Both the position numbers and the translations under genes were made by a program. The notes beneath the pieces are model-generated. The model had not been told where the DNA came from. It made no database searches and saw only the letters and a program-made list of their open reading frames with translations. Source: Gloeomargarita sp. SKYG116 (GTDB taxonomy: Bacteria > Cyanobacteriota > Cyanobacteriia > Gloeomargaritales > Gloeomargaritaceae). Taken from it: a stretch of DNA of 64,000 nucleotides. Every line of letters begins with the position of its first letter. Position 1 is the first letter of the stretch. Positions 1-10,131 of the stretch are shown one piece after another. The stretch covers positions 1 through 64,000 of the forward strand of contig JANWVM010000007.1 of assembly GCA_025056115.1 (NCBI GenBank), read 5' to 3'.

Positions 1-117
1 CATGAGTTAGAGCGCTATCCCTTTCCCCAGGCCAATCGCCGCATTATTCAGGCTTTGTTAGAAATGGATGCGCGCCAAGTACAATCGAAGTGGACAGCAG
101 GGCAATCAGTGGACTAG
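1..117 (+). CDS. C-terminal end of an unidentified protein (5' truncated by window edge)
   Basis: Open frame from base 1: ...HELERYPFPQANRRIIQALLEMDARQVQSKWTAGQSVD*, ending just before lpxA. Confidence 0.5.
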   Translation, partial: HELERYPFPQANRRIIQALLEMDARQVQSKWTAGQSVD

Positions 118-123
118 TAACCA

Positions 124-936
124 GTGACGCTCATTCATGCAACGGCGGTGGTGCATTCGGGGGCGGACATTGACCCGACGGTGCAGATCGGCCCCTATGC
201 GGTGATTGGGGAACGGGTGAAGATTGGACCAGGGACAGTCATCGGCGCTCACGTGGTGATTGACGGTGATACGGAAATCGGGGCCAATAACCGCATTTTC
301 CCAGGAGCGTCCATCGGCCTGGAACCCCAAGATTTGAAGTACACGGGCGCCCCCAGTCGTGTCCGCATTGGCGATAACAACCTCATCCGCGAGTACGTGA
401 CAATCAACCGGGCCACTGGGGAAGGGGAAGAAACGGTTATTGGCAACCACAACCTGCTGATGGCCTATGTCCACGTGGCCCACAACTGCGTCCTGGAAAA
501 TGGGATTGTGATTGCCAACGGGGTGTCGCTGGCCGGGCACGTCCACATCGAATCGCGGGCGACGATTGGCGGCATGTTGGGCGTTCACCAGTTTGTGCGC
601 ATCGGGCGCTTGGCGATGGTAGGTGGTATGAGTCGCGTGGACCGGGACGTTCCTCCCTACATGCTGGTGGAAGGCCATCCGGCGCGGGTGCGGTCGCTGA
701 ACCGGGTGGGCCTGCAACGGGCGGGACTGGCGCAAGGGGAAGAAGGCCAAGCCTTAAAACAGGCGTTTCGGGTGCTCTATCGCTCCGGCTTGACCCTGAA
801 CCAGGCGCTGGAAAAATTGCAGCCCTTGACCGACCAGTACGAAACCCTGCGTCACTTGCACCAATTTTTGGTAGAGGCGCAGCAACCGGGTCGGCGTGGA
901 CCCACCCCAGGAACCAATGCCGAGGATTCTGATTAG
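124..936 (+). CDS. lpxA: Acyl-ACP--UDP-N-acetylglucosamine O-acyltransferase (GTG start)
   Basis: Left-handed beta-helix hexapeptide repeats; IHATAVVHSGADI..., GGMLGVHQFVRIG motif; followed by lpxB. Confidence 0.95.
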   Translation: MTLIHATAVVHSGADIDPTVQIGPYAVIGERVKIGPGTVIGAHVVIDGDTEIGANNRIFPGASIGLEPQDLKYTGAPSRVRIGDNNLIREYVTINRATGEGEETVIGNHNLLMAYVHVAHNCVLENGIVIANGVSLAGHVHIESRATIGGMLGVHQFVRIGRLAMVGGMSRVDRDVPPYMLVEGHPARVRSLNRVGLQRAGLAQGEEGQALKQAFRVLYRSGLTLNQALEKLQPLTDQYETLRHLHQFLVEAQQPGRRGPTPGTNAEDSD

Positions 937-2047
937 CACCGGCGAGGTGTCGGGCGACCTCCAGGGGGCATTGCTGATCCAGGCGCTGCGGCGATTGCGA
1001 CCGGACTTAGACATCCTGGCGGTTGGCGGCCAGCGAATGGCAAAAGCCGGCGCTAAACTCCTAGCTGACACTACCCAGATGGGTTCCATTGGCCTCATTG
1101 AGCATGTGCCTTTTGTCCTGCCAACGCTGCGGTTGCTATCTCGTCTCCGGCGACAATTGGCGTCCCAGCCCCCTGACGTGGTGGTGTTGATTGACTACGT
1201 GGGGTTCAACTTGCCCCTAGCCCGCCTGTGTAAACCGTGGGGGTGCCCGCTCATTTACTACATTGCGCCCCAGGAGTGGGTCTGGCCCACAGCAAACACC
1301 AAAGGTATCGTCGCGCTCATCGACCAGGTCTTGGCCGTTTTTCCCCAGGAGGCCGAGTATTATCGCCAGGTGGGTGTACCCCGCGTGGAGTGGGTGGGTC
1401 ATCCCCTGGTGGACGCGCTAGCCGCAGTGGAATCCCGTGCAACCGCCCGCTCAAGGCTAGGTATCGCCCCTGACCAAAAGATGGTGGTGTTGTTACCGGC
1501 GTCGCGGCGGCAGGAATTGCGTTACTTGTGGCCAGTGCTGGCAAAAACAGCGCAGCAGTTACAGCAGCAACAGCCGGATGTGGAATTCTGGCTACCTGTA
1601 GCTCTACCCCAATACCAGGCCCGTTTGCAGGCAGATGTGGAACGCCAGGGGTTACGGGCGCGGGTGGTGATGGAGAATCCCCAGCGGGTGATGGCGGCGG
1701 CGGACCTAGCGTTGACCAAATCGGGCACAGTGAATCTGGAACTGGCATTGTTAAACGTGCCCCAGTTGGTGGTGTACCGGGTGAGTCGCGTGACAGCCTG
1801 GTTAGCCCAGCATCTACTGCGGTTTCACATTGAGTACATGTCGCCGGTGAATCTCGTTGCCCAGCAGGCGATTGTTCCCGAATTTTTGCAGGAGCAGGCC
1901 TGCCCAGAGCGTCTATTACCCATCGCATTGGATTACTTGCGCCATCCCGACTCCGTGCGCCAGCGGTATCAGTTGTTTCGCCAAGCGCTGGGGCCAGCAG
2001 GCGCCACCCACCGGGCTGCTCAAGCCATTCTGAGTTACTGCCGCTAG
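917..2047 (+). CDS. lpxB: Lipid-A-disaccharide synthase
   Basis: MPRILISTGEVSGDLQGALL..., PQEWVW, LLPASRRQE, LTKSGTVNLELAL; overlaps the lpxA 3' end. Confidence 0.95.
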   Translation: MPRILISTGEVSGDLQGALLIQALRRLRPDLDILAVGGQRMAKAGAKLLADTTQMGSIGLIEHVPFVLPTLRLLSRLRRQLASQPPDVVVLIDYVGFNLPLARLCKPWGCPLIYYIAPQEWVWPTANTKGIVALIDQVLAVFPQEAEYYRQVGVPRVEWVGHPLVDALAAVESRATARSRLGIAPDQKMVVLLPASRRQELRYLWPVLAKTAQQLQQQQPDVEFWLPVALPQYQARLQADVERQGLRARVVMENPQRVMAAADLALTKSGTVNLELALLNVPQLVVYRVSRVTAWLAQHLLRFHIEYMSPVNLVAQQAIVPEFLQEQACPERLLPIALDYLRHPDSVRQRYQLFRQALGPAGATHRAAQAILSYCR

Positions 2048-2115
2048 GATACCTGTCACCTAAGCCTTTGACCCCCAGGCATTAAACTAAAGTTAAACCT
2101 GGTTCTTGTGAGGAA

Positions 2116-3879
2116 ATGCGTCCCCCGCTAGCAACCCATACTGTTTTACAAAACCGCTACCGGATTGTGCGGGTGTTGGGGCAAGGCGGGTTTGGTCGTA
2201 CCTATTTAGCCCAAGATTTGAATCGTTTTAATGAATACTGCGTCCTCAAGGAATTTGTGCCTGCCCGCGGCGAACCTCACCAAATCGAAAAAGCCAAGGA
2301 ATTATTCAAGCGAGAAGCAGCGGTTTTGTATCAACTGCGGCACCCACAAATCCCCCAATTTCACGCCCTGTTTGAGCAGGAACAACGGCTATTCCTGGTG
2401 CAGGACTACGTGGAAGGGAAAAACTACCGTACTCTGTTGGCAGAACGCCTGCGCCGGGGCCAAACCTTCACCGAAGCCGAAGTGCGCGACTTGCTGTGTA
2501 AAGTCCTGCCCGTATTGGACTATATCCACAGTCGCGGCGTGATTCACCGGGATATTTCTCCGGATAACTTAATGCTGCGGCAAAAAGACCAGATGCCGGT
2601 GTTGATTGATTTTGGGGTGGTCAAAGATATTGCCAGCCGGCTGCAAGCGTCGGGCGCCACATCGGTCGGGAAATTGGGTTATGCGCCGTCGGAACAATTG
2701 CAAACGGGCCGCGTGTATCCTGCCAGTGACCTGTACACCTTGGCCGTGACCGTCCTGGTGCTTCTGACTGGCTGCGAACCCCAGGAGTTGTACGACGACC
2801 GCACCTTAACTTGGCGCTGGCAAGAACGGGTCAGCCTCAGTCCCCACTTCACCCAGGTGTTACAGAAAATGCTCAGCCACCGGCCTGGCGACCGTTACCA
2901 ATCGGCAAAGGAAGTGCTGCAAGCGCTGGGAGAAACGCCTGCTACCAACGTCACCAGCCCCGAATTGCCTCCAGTGAACACCGGTCCCACGGTGGTAGCT
3001 CGTCCTGTCAGTCCCCCGCCAGCAGTCGCGCCAGTCGTGTATAGCGCCCGGCCCATGGTCACTGCGCCCAAACCCAGCGCCTGGGAAAGCCCGATTGTGT
3101 TGGCCTTGGTGAGTGTGGTGTTAGTCTTGGGCACTGGCACCTTGTCCTGGTTCGTAGTGAGTTGGCTGATGCAGCGCCCCCCTGCAACTCCACCGGTTTG
3201 GGACCAACCAGCTGCTACCCCGACGCCATCGCCATCGCCAACAACAGGCCCATCCCCACCGCCGCTCCAGTTCAATCTCTCCCTTCAGACCGGCACAGAG
3301 ACCCAACTAGAACAAACCCTGGCTCCTGGTCAAACCCACACTTATATCTTTTCCCTAGCCAAACCTCAGCAACTTCGGATTAGTTTTGCCGGCGAGCACC
3401 TCTCCAGCGTTTTGTTGACCCCTGACCAGCGCAGCCTCCCCCTCGCTGCCACCTGGCAAGAGCCACTCACTGCCGGTATCTATCGCTTACAAGTGACCAA
3501 TCCGACCGACCGTCCTCGCCCCTACCGCTTGTCCCTGCTGCTGAGCGAGTTGCCACCGCCAGCCCCCACACTAGAGGACATCCCCATTACCCTAGCGGAA
3601 GGCGCAACCCAGACCAAGGTTACCACCCGCGTCACCCCAACCCAGGGCAAGCGTTTTCTATTCACCGCTCCACCCGACCAGGGATTACTGGTGGAACTTC
3701 AAAGCAGCGGGATGGCCACCCTCACCTGTCGCACACCTGATGGCCGAATCATTGCTGCTCAGACTCTTTATTGCACCGCCCAGCCCACTATGAGCGGCAC
3801 CTATAGCTTTGATGTCACCAGCACTGATGCAACAACGGTCACCCTGATCCTGCAATTACAGCCCCCAGCAGGGAGTTAA
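2116..3879 (+). CDS. Serine/threonine protein kinase with one TM segment and C-terminal PPC-like repeats
   Basis: [29 protein letters not shown] ~[22 protein letters not shown]; two beta-rich repeats after a Pro/Thr linker. Confidence 0.9.
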   Translation: MRPPLATHTVLQNRYRIVRVLGQGGFGRTYLAQDLNRFNEYCVLKEFVPARGEPHQIEKAKELFKREAAVLYQLRHPQIPQFHALFEQEQRLFLVQDYVEGKNYRTLLAERLRRGQTFTEAEVRDLLCKVLPVLDYIHSRGVIHRDISPDNLMLRQKDQMPVLIDFGVVKDIASRLQASGATSVGKLGYAPSEQLQTGRVYPASDLYTLAVTVLVLLTGCEPQELYDDRTLTWRWQERVSLSPHFTQVLQKMLSHRPGDRYQSAKEVLQALGETPATNVTSPELPPVNTGPTVVARPVSPPPAVAPVVYSARPMVTAPKPSAWESPIVLALVSVVLVLGTGTLSWFVVSWLMQRPPATPPVWDQPAATPTPSPSPTTGPSPPPLQFNLSLQTGTETQLEQTLAPGQTHTYIFSLAKPQQLRISFAGEHLSSVLLTPDQRSLPLAATWQEPLTAGIYRLQVTNPTDRPRPYRLSLLLSELPPPAPTLEDIPITLAEGATQTKVTTRVTPTQGKRFLFTAPPDQGLLVELQSSGMATLTCRTPDGRIIAAQTLYCTAQPTMSGTYSFDVTSTDATTVTLILQLQPPAGS

Positions 3880-3998
3880 GCCTTCCGGTTCATCCGTTCC
3901 CACTGTTGCAACGCCGCGCCTGCAATGTTAAACGCCGCCCAGCCTGCTGCTACGATTACCGGACCTAGCACCACCAAAATCCGCCAGTCAAAGTCCAT
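3876..3998 (-). CDS. psbY: Photosystem II protein Y, 40 aa
   Basis: Reverse translation [40 protein letters not shown]; PsbY-like; absent from ORF track because of its size. Confidence 0.85.
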   Translation of the reverse strand: MDFDWRILVVLGPVIVAAGWAAFNIAGAALQQWERMNRKA

Positions 3999-4340
3999 CA
4001 CTTTCCTCCTCTCTGTAGGCTTTCCATCTACTAATTTAGCTGTAATTAGACCTCCCTGCTTACGTCACACAAGAGCAGCAAGAGCACGCGCCCGCTATCC
4101 AGTCCCATGTTGAGCAACAGCGTAAAGCACCCTCGTGTGTTAACTTAAATAGTGACAGAACTTATTTTGAGTACCTTCCAAGTAGGGGAGATACATCTCT
4201 TGGGTGGGTAGTATAGCCCGCGGGCGTCTGGAGTTGAGCGTTCAGCGGGTACTCCCCCGGCGAGGAGTAAGTGTGACTAGTTGCTTTCTGCAGGAATACC
4301 AGATTCTTGCCTTGACTGTCTGCCTCCAGGAGGCGCAGCG

Positions 4341-5024
4341 ATGAAGCTATCCACATTTGCCAATCGTGCGGCAGCCGGACGCCAGTTAGCCCAACGGCTC
4401 AAGCATTATGCCGGTCACCCGGAGGGCATTGTGCTGGCGTTGCCGCGCGGCGGTGTACCGGTCGGGGCCGAAATCGCCCAATCTCTCCAGTTACCGCTCG
4501 ATGTACTCGTGGTGCGCAAGCTGGGTGTACCGGGACAACCAGAGCTGGCCATGGGCGCTATCGGTAACGGCCAAGTCGTGCTGTGGCATCGGTTAATCGA
4601 GGAACTGGGCATTACTGACACGGAAATCAAGGCTGCGATTGCCAAGGAAACTCAGGAAGTCCATCGCCGCGAACAATGCTACCGTGCTGGCAACCCACCG
4701 CTTGAGCTACACAACCGTGTGGTGCTTCTGGTTGACGACGGCGTAGCTACCGGCGCAACGATGCTAGTGGCCGTGCATGTTGTCCGCCAACACCAACCGG
4801 CGCGTGTGGTGGTCGCTGCACCCGTCATTGCCTTGGAGAGCCTGGCGACCCTGCGTCGAGAAGCCGATGAGGTGGTTCACTTGGTCGCACCGCTAGAGCT
4901 AGACGGCGTTGGCCTGTGGTATGACGACTTCCGGCAGTTAACCGACGCAGAGGTTATCGAAACGCTAGAGCGTTTACGTCGCCCATCGGGCAATCTAGAG
5001 CAGGGTCAACAATGTCTTTCTTGA
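4341..5024 (+). CDS. Phosphoribosyltransferase family protein
   Basis: PRPP-binding motif VVLLVDDGVATGATM; MKLSTFANRAAAGRQLAQRL... Confidence 0.85.
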   Translation: MKLSTFANRAAAGRQLAQRLKHYAGHPEGIVLALPRGGVPVGAEIAQSLQLPLDVLVVRKLGVPGQPELAMGAIGNGQVVLWHRLIEELGITDTEIKAAIAKETQEVHRREQCYRAGNPPLELHNRVVLLVDDGVATGATMLVAVHVVRQHQPARVVVAAPVIALESLATLRREADEVVHLVAPLELDGVGLWYDDFRQLTDAEVIETLERLRRPSGNLEQGQQCLS

Positions 5025-5164
5025 GTACCTAGCATGGGTAGATAACTTGGTTGTACAGCTAAGCCTTGGGTTGTCAGCGAGAACCAACGACAAGGCTGCA
5101 CGATGACTAACCTTGATAACTTGGCCATGTAACCCAGCCGTTTTAATTTGTGTAGAGAAAGAAC

Positions 5165-5266
5165 TATAGCTAAGCCACTTCAGTGTGTTAGAGAGATGAG
5201 AGAAAAACCAAAGGTGGGATATGCCCTGCGATCCAAGGGATGACAACCACAGATAGCTCAGCTATA
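5165..5266 (-). repeat. MITE-like repeat copy B with ~12 bp terminal inverted repeats
   Basis: Ends TATAGCTAAGCC / TATAGCTGAGCTATC (inverted); core TTGGATCGCAGGGCATATCCCACCTTTGGTTTTTCTCTCAT shared with 21921-22028. Confidence 0.65.
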
Positions 5267-5269
5267 ACA

Positions 5270-5962
5270 ACGGCAATTGCAATCCAAGAAAAACACAGAA
5301 TGTTTGACATGAGTGACGGCTGGAATCCTTGTGTTTGCAGCCTTGATTCCTGCCTAACCGAGACAAACTGACTGTTTTCAGCCATAGTCAAGCGACTAAC
5401 TCGCTGCCTAAGAGTGTTGTTGCAGCGCTCAATCCAGGACGTCCTACTACTTCCTTTGGCACCGGCTTCGTGTTGAGATTTCGGAATCACCTGCCGATAA
5501 ACTGACCAAGAATCAGTATAAAATTTTGCCCGTTTTTGCAAAACAATCGGCACTCTCTTCTATAACTTTTTTGCTGTCTCTGTGCTTCTGTCTCCCACAC
5601 AGGCGGCTACCATCATACGTGTCTTCCTCTCGAGAATTACCCAGAGCCACTGGAGATGCTTTTTTGAGCCGCAAAACGACCATATCTCGTCGCATTCCAG
5701 CTCTATCTCTTCATCGTCACCGAGCTGAATATCCATCATTTCTGACGTATAAATTGCCTTTGGCTTTACATATTTATACAGCCAAGATTGTGAAATGCCA
5801 GTCACCCGTGAGATGGCGGCAATTGAGAGTCGCTCTAGCAGTTACCCTTGGGCTTGAGAAATGTATTTCTTCTGAGCTTCAGGCGTAAATTGCCGATGGC
5901 TGTTTTCCATTATGGATACGACCGTACTTCACAATCTTTTGAGACTGGCAACGGGGGCAAGT
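5270..5962 (-). pseudogene. Degraded IS1-family transposase (zinc-finger N-terminus plus catalytic part in several frames)
   Basis: Fragments TCPRCQSQKIVKYGRIHNGKQPSAIYA*, SRVTGISQSWLYKYVKPK...IELECDEIWSFCGSKK, FYTDSWSVYRQVIP..SSRTSWIERCNNTLRQRVSRL separated by stops/frameshifts. Confidence 0.85.
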
Positions 5963-5972
5963 AACTGTACTT

Positions 5973-6272
5973 ATGGTTTCACCCAAATCCGACTACACCT
6001 ATTTTAACCATTACAAGAACAGGACTACCGGGGTTGAGTTGGCAATCATTTCACTTGCTGTTGACCAGATTGTGGATAATGTGATAACGCCTAGAATTTT
6101 AGGAAATTTAACTGGCTTAAATCCCGTTTGGGTTCTACTTTCATTGCTGATTGGTTCTCAGGTGGCTAGTGTTGTGGGAGTCCTACTGGCTGTGCCTCTA
6201 GCAGGATTGCTGAAACGTATCTTTGCCGAGTTTCTGCAAGCGCCACTCTCTCCAAAAGAAACGGTGGAATAA
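5973..6272 (+). pseudogene. AI-2E/PerM-family transporter, C-terminal fragment
   Basis: VELAIISLAVDQIVDNVITPRILGNLTGLNPVWVLLSLLIGSQVASVVGVLLAVPLAG; no N-terminal half upstream, IS remnant instead. Confidence 0.75.
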
Positions 6273-6326
6273 AAAGAACGGGGCTTTACCATGCGCCCGT
6301 CCCTATGACAGGGTTATTCTCTAGCC

Positions 6327-6842
6327 TCAGTAGGCATCCTGCAACTCGTAGAAATCGGGAGTGATGTAGTCCTTGCGCATGGGCCAGCCCACCCAATCCT
6401 CCGGCAACAAAATCCGTTTCAGGTGGGGGTGCCCGATGTACTCGATGCCGTAGAAGTCGTAGGTTTCTCGCTCCTGCCAGTCCGCCGCCCGCCAAATCCA
6501 ATAAACAGATGGCACTTTGGGGTCATGGCGGGGCAAGAACACCTTCACGCACACTTCCTCAGGCCGGTCAGCATTGTCTGTTAGCTTTACTAGGTAGTAG
6601 AAACTCACCAGGTCTTGCCCTGGCCCCACGTCGTAACCCCCCTGGCAGCGCAAGTAATTGAACCCGTAGCCGTAGAGCGCTGTGGCGATGGGCAGGAGTA
6701 CTTCCCGTTCCACCCGCAGGATTTCCACCCCCTGGTGGTCCCGCCCCATATACGTGTGTTCAAACCCCTGCTCGGTCAGCCATCGGGAAATTGGGCCGAC
6801 TTCTACTGGAGCCAGCGGGCTTTGTTCAGACGCTTCCACCAC
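6327..6842 (-). CDS. ndhJ: NAD(P)H-quinone oxidoreductase subunit J
   Basis: 30 kDa subunit motifs [36 protein letters not shown]; downstream of ndhK. Confidence 0.95.
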   Translation of the reverse strand: MVEASEQSPLAPVEVGPISRWLTEQGFEHTYMGRDHQGVEILRVEREVLLPIATALYGYGFNYLRCQGGYDVGPGQDLVSFYYLVKLTDNADRPEEVCVKVFLPRHDPKVPSVYWIWRAADWQERETYDFYGIEYIGHPHLKRILLPEDWVGWPMRKDYITPDFYELQDAY

Positions 6843-7575
6843 TCGGCACCTCCTGTACTTGCCCCTGCAACGCTGGCGGGACGGGCATTCCCATCGCTTG
6901 GGCCAGTTCCTTAGGCGGCGCTTGCCGGGTCGGGCTTTGCAGGTATTGACCCGTATGCACCGGCGGCACCACCTTCAATTCGTGTTTGACCGTAAAGTAA
7001 CGGTGCGTTTGCTCGTACAACCGCCGTTCCCGCGCATCCTCCTGAGCAATCTTTTTGCGCAACTTGATGATGGCGTCAATGATCGCCTCGGGCTTGGGCG
7101 GGCAACCCGGCAGATACACATCCACCGGAATCACCTTATCCACACCCCGCACCACGGTGTAGGAATCTGTACTGAACATTCCCCCCGTAATCGTGCAGGC
7201 TCCCATGGCAATCACGTATTTGGGGTCCGGCATTTGTTCATACAACCGCACCAGCGCCGGGGCCATCTTCATCGTGATCGTGCCCGCCGTGATAATCAAG
7301 TCGGCCTGCCGAGGACTGGAACGAGGAATCAACCCAAACCGGTCAAAGTCAAACCGCGACCCAATCAGGGCGGCAAACTCGATAAAGCAACAACTCGTAC
7401 CATACAACAAGGGCCATAAACTCGATAAGCGCGCCCAATCATACAGGTCATTCAGGGTGGTAAGAATGACGTTATTGGCCAAATCTTGGGTAACTTGGGG
7501 ACGGTCCACCGGATTCAGAATTTTGGCCTCCCCAAACGTCGGCGTCATGACCATTCCAAAGCTCCTTTGCGCCAA
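6826..7575 (-). CDS. ndhK: NAD(P)H-quinone oxidoreductase subunit K
   Basis: [57 protein letters not shown]. Confidence 0.97.
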   Translation of the reverse strand: MAQRSFGMVMTPTFGEAKILNPVDRPQVTQDLANNVILTTLNDLYDWARLSSLWPLLYGTSCCFIEFAALIGSRFDFDRFGLIPRSSPRQADLIITAGTITMKMAPALVRLYEQMPDPKYVIAMGACTITGGMFSTDSYTVVRGVDKVIPVDVYLPGCPPKPEAIIDAIIKLRKKIAQEDARERRLYEQTHRYFTVKHELKVVPPVHTGQYLQSPTRQAPPKELAQAMGMPVPPALQGQVQEVPSGGSV

Positions 7576-7907
7576 GCATAAACCAGTGCAATTACCAGGA
7601 TAGCAATAAAAATTAAAGCTTCCACAAACGCCAGTAATCCGAGTTGGTTAAACGCCACCGCCCAGGGGTAGAGAAATACGGTCTCCACATCAAACACCAC
7701 AAACACCAGGGCAAACATGTAGTAACGAATATTAAATTGCACCCAGGCTTCCCCTAGCGGTTCCATGCCCGATTCGTAATTGGTGCGACGTTCGGGACCC
7801 GTGCCTTTAGGGCGCAACCAGGCTGATAAACCCAAAGCCGCAATCGGCACCAGACTGCACACCAGCAAAAACATCAGCAGGTAATCATAACCCCGCAACT
7901 CTAACAC
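7545..7907 (-). CDS. ndhC: NAD(P)H-quinone oxidoreductase subunit 3 (probable GTG start)
   Basis: [22 protein letters not shown]...[41 protein letters not shown]. Confidence 0.95.
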   Translation of the reverse strand: MLELRGYDYLLMFLLVCSLVPIAALGLSAWLRPKGTGPERRTNYESGMEPLGEAWVQFNIRYYMFALVFVVFDVETVFLYPWAVAFNQLGLLAFVEALIFIAILVIALVYAWRKGALEWS

Positions 7908-8055
7908 GATGAGCCACCTTTCGACACAACCCATCTCCCATCATGCCACAGTCGGCTCTGGTGTGCAGAAAATTCCTGCTGCGCGTTTGGCCAGTCATTG
8001 GGTACGTCCGTAGCAGGGGTTAAGATAAAAGTGGTCGGCCACCCCCTAACCCCTT

Positions 8056-10131
8056 ATGAGTTATTGTCTCAACCCAGACTGCCCCGCCCCAGAGAATCCT
8101 GCTGATGCCATCACTTGTCAAGCCTGCGGTAGTCCACTGGTGCTGAAGGGCCGCTATCGAGCCATCAAGCCGATTGGCAAGGGCAATTTTGGCCGCACCT
8201 TTCAAGCGGTAGATGAAAGCATCCCTTCCCGCCCCCTGTGTGTCATCAAACTGTTTCAACCCCAGGTGATCACCTCACCTGAGCAGATGCAGAAAGCGGT
8301 CGCCTTGTTTGAGCAGGAGGCAGTGCAACTGGACCGGCTGGGCCATCATCCCCAAATTCCTGACCTGCTGGCTTACTTCATCTTAGATGGCCGCCCCTAC
8401 CTGGTGCAGAAATTTATTGACGGTCAGGATTTGGCCCAAGAATTGCTGCGGCAGGGGCCTTTCGATGAGACCAAAATCCGGCAATTGCTGGCTGACCTGC
8501 TCCCGGTTCTGGATTACATCCACAAGGAAAAAGTCATTCACCGGGACATTAAACCTAAAAACATCATCCGGCAAACGGCTGACCAGCGGCTATTCCTAGT
8601 GGATTTCGGGGCAGTGAAGTTTGTGCAGGAATCGGGCCTGTTCAAAACAGGTACAGCGATTGGCAGTAGTGGCTTTGCCGCTCCCGAGCAGATGATGGGT
8701 AAGGCGGTTTACGCCAGCGATTTATACAGCTTGGGAGCTACTTGCATTTACCTGCTCACGGGCATTTCCCCCGCCAAGTTGTTTAATATCCGGGAAAATG
8801 TCTGGCTGTGGCGTGAAGCCCTCAAGCAGTCCCTCAGCGATGGGTTAATGCAGTTCTTGGATAAGTTATTGCAACGGTTGCCGGGACAACGCTTCGCATC
8901 AGCGGAACAGGCGCTGGAGGCGTTGCAACGACTGGAGCAACCAGCACGGTCAGCGAGTATGTTGGGGCGGTTGGGGGTACCAGGGACGCCACTGAATCCC
9001 TTGTCTGGTTTAGGACGTTTTGGCACATCGCCACCCGTGACGCTGAAGGGTGGAGGCGGGACGTTGCCGCCGGGGCAAGGGGGTTCCGCTGGTACGTTCC
9101 CACCAGGCCAGCCGCCTCGCGCGGGAGTAGATACAGGACGCTTGCGGTCACCGGTTCGCATTGGTACGCCAACGCCACCGCCCCAGGTCACCACAGTCCA
9201 GGCAGAACTGCTTTGGCCGTGTGTTCACACGCTGACAGGACATACCCACTGGGTGAAAGCCATCTGTTTCAGTCCCGATAGCCGCTATTTATTCAGTTGT
9301 GGCCGGGATGGCTTGGTTTTGTGTTGGAGCCTGAACAGCCCAGGCTACCCGCGACAGTTACAATGGGGCGGTGGTCATGCTGGTGGGTTGCACGCCCTGG
9401 CGTTGAGTCCTGATGGCCGGTTTTTGGCCGCGGCAGGAGAAGACCGAGTGATTAAAATCTGGCAACTGCCCGGGGATAAACCGGTTCGCACGCTCGGCAA
9501 TTTGTTTAACAAGCATGGGGGCACGATTGATGCCTTGGCGATGCGCCCGGATGGCCTGGTTCTCGCCAGCGCCAGTGAAGACCAGACAGTAAAGTTGTGG
9601 CAGGTGGACAACGGCGCCCTATTGACAACCCTCAGCGGCCACGCCAGTCATGTACGGGGGGTGACGTTCACACCGGATGGCCGGTTGGTGGTCAGCGCCA
9701 GTTGGGATAACAGCGTGAAGGTCTGGCTACTGGAAGGGGGCGACCCGCTACGCAATATCGTTGGACCAAGCAGTTTTAGCGGGAGTGGGTTTAATGCGGT
9801 GGCGGTGAGTCCCAATGGTCGGGTCATTGCTGCCGGCGGTGAAGATACGGCGGTGCATTTGTGGCATTTGCACAACGGCGACCCGATTGCTACGTTGACT
9901 GGGCACCGGGAGGGGGTCCGCTCTGTGGCCTACAGTCCCCAGGGGCGTTACCTGGCTAGCGGCGGCTGGGAAGGGGAAATCCGGGTTTGGGATACGCAAT
10001 CCTGGACGCTGTTGATGACCTTAACAGGCCATGAAAAAGGGGTCACCTGTCTGGCCTTTAGTCCGGATCAGCAGTGGTTGGCCAGCGGCAGCCGCGATAA
10101 CAGCATCAGGCTCTGGCGGGTGGTCAAGTAG
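8056..10131 (+). CDS. Serine/threonine protein kinase with C-terminal WD40 repeats
   Basis: N-terminal CxxC cluster, kinase HRDIKPKNII/DFG, then repeated LTGHxxxVxxxxFSPDGxxLxSxSxDxxxxxW. Confidence 0.93.
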   Translation: MSYCLNPDCPAPENPADAITCQACGSPLVLKGRYRAIKPIGKGNFGRTFQAVDESIPSRPLCVIKLFQPQVITSPEQMQKAVALFEQEAVQLDRLGHHPQIPDLLAYFILDGRPYLVQKFIDGQDLAQELLRQGPFDETKIRQLLADLLPVLDYIHKEKVIHRDIKPKNIIRQTADQRLFLVDFGAVKFVQESGLFKTGTAIGSSGFAAPEQMMGKAVYASDLYSLGATCIYLLTGISPAKLFNIRENVWLWREALKQSLSDGLMQFLDKLLQRLPGQRFASAEQALEALQRLEQPARSASMLGRLGVPGTPLNPLSGLGRFGTSPPVTLKGGGGTLPPGQGGSAGTFPPGQPPRAGVDTGRLRSPVRIGTPTPPPQVTTVQAELLWPCVHTLTGHTHWVKAICFSPDSRYLFSCGRDGLVLCWSLNSPGYPRQLQWGGGHAGGLHALALSPDGRFLAAAGEDRVIKIWQLPGDKPVRTLGNLFNKHGGTIDALAMRPDGLVLASASEDQTVKLWQVDNGALLTTLSGHASHVRGVTFTPDGRLVVSASWDNSVKVWLLEGGDPLRNIVGPSSFSGSGFNAVAVSPNGRVIAAGGEDTAVHLWHLHNGDPIATLTGHREGVRSVAYSPQGRYLASGGWEGEIRVWDTQSWTLLMTLTGHEKGVTCLAFSPDQQWLASGSRDNSIRLWRVVK

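Noticed and set aside
106-750. Long antisense ORF (214 aa) opposite lpxA, and many similar antisense ORFs through the window
   Set aside because: They mirror well-supported genes on the other strand in GC-rich DNA; compositionally His/Arg/Pro-rich shadows with no recognisable domains.
896-916. Upstream start of lpxB given in ORF track (MDPPQEP)
   Set aside because: ATG at 917 gives the expected N-terminus MPRILISTGEVSGD; upstream extension is not typical.
1317-1928. 203-aa minus-strand ORF within lpxB
   Set aside because: Shadow ORF, Pro/Ala/Arg-rich, inside a clear LpxB frame.
4070-4280. Intergenic stretch considered as a tRNA or ncRNA gene
   Set aside because: No cloverleaf or conserved T-loop seen by eye; only weak local pairing.
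9230-10130. Internal sequence repetition
   Set aside because: Explained by WD40 repeats in the kinase C-terminus, not a DNA-level repeat array.
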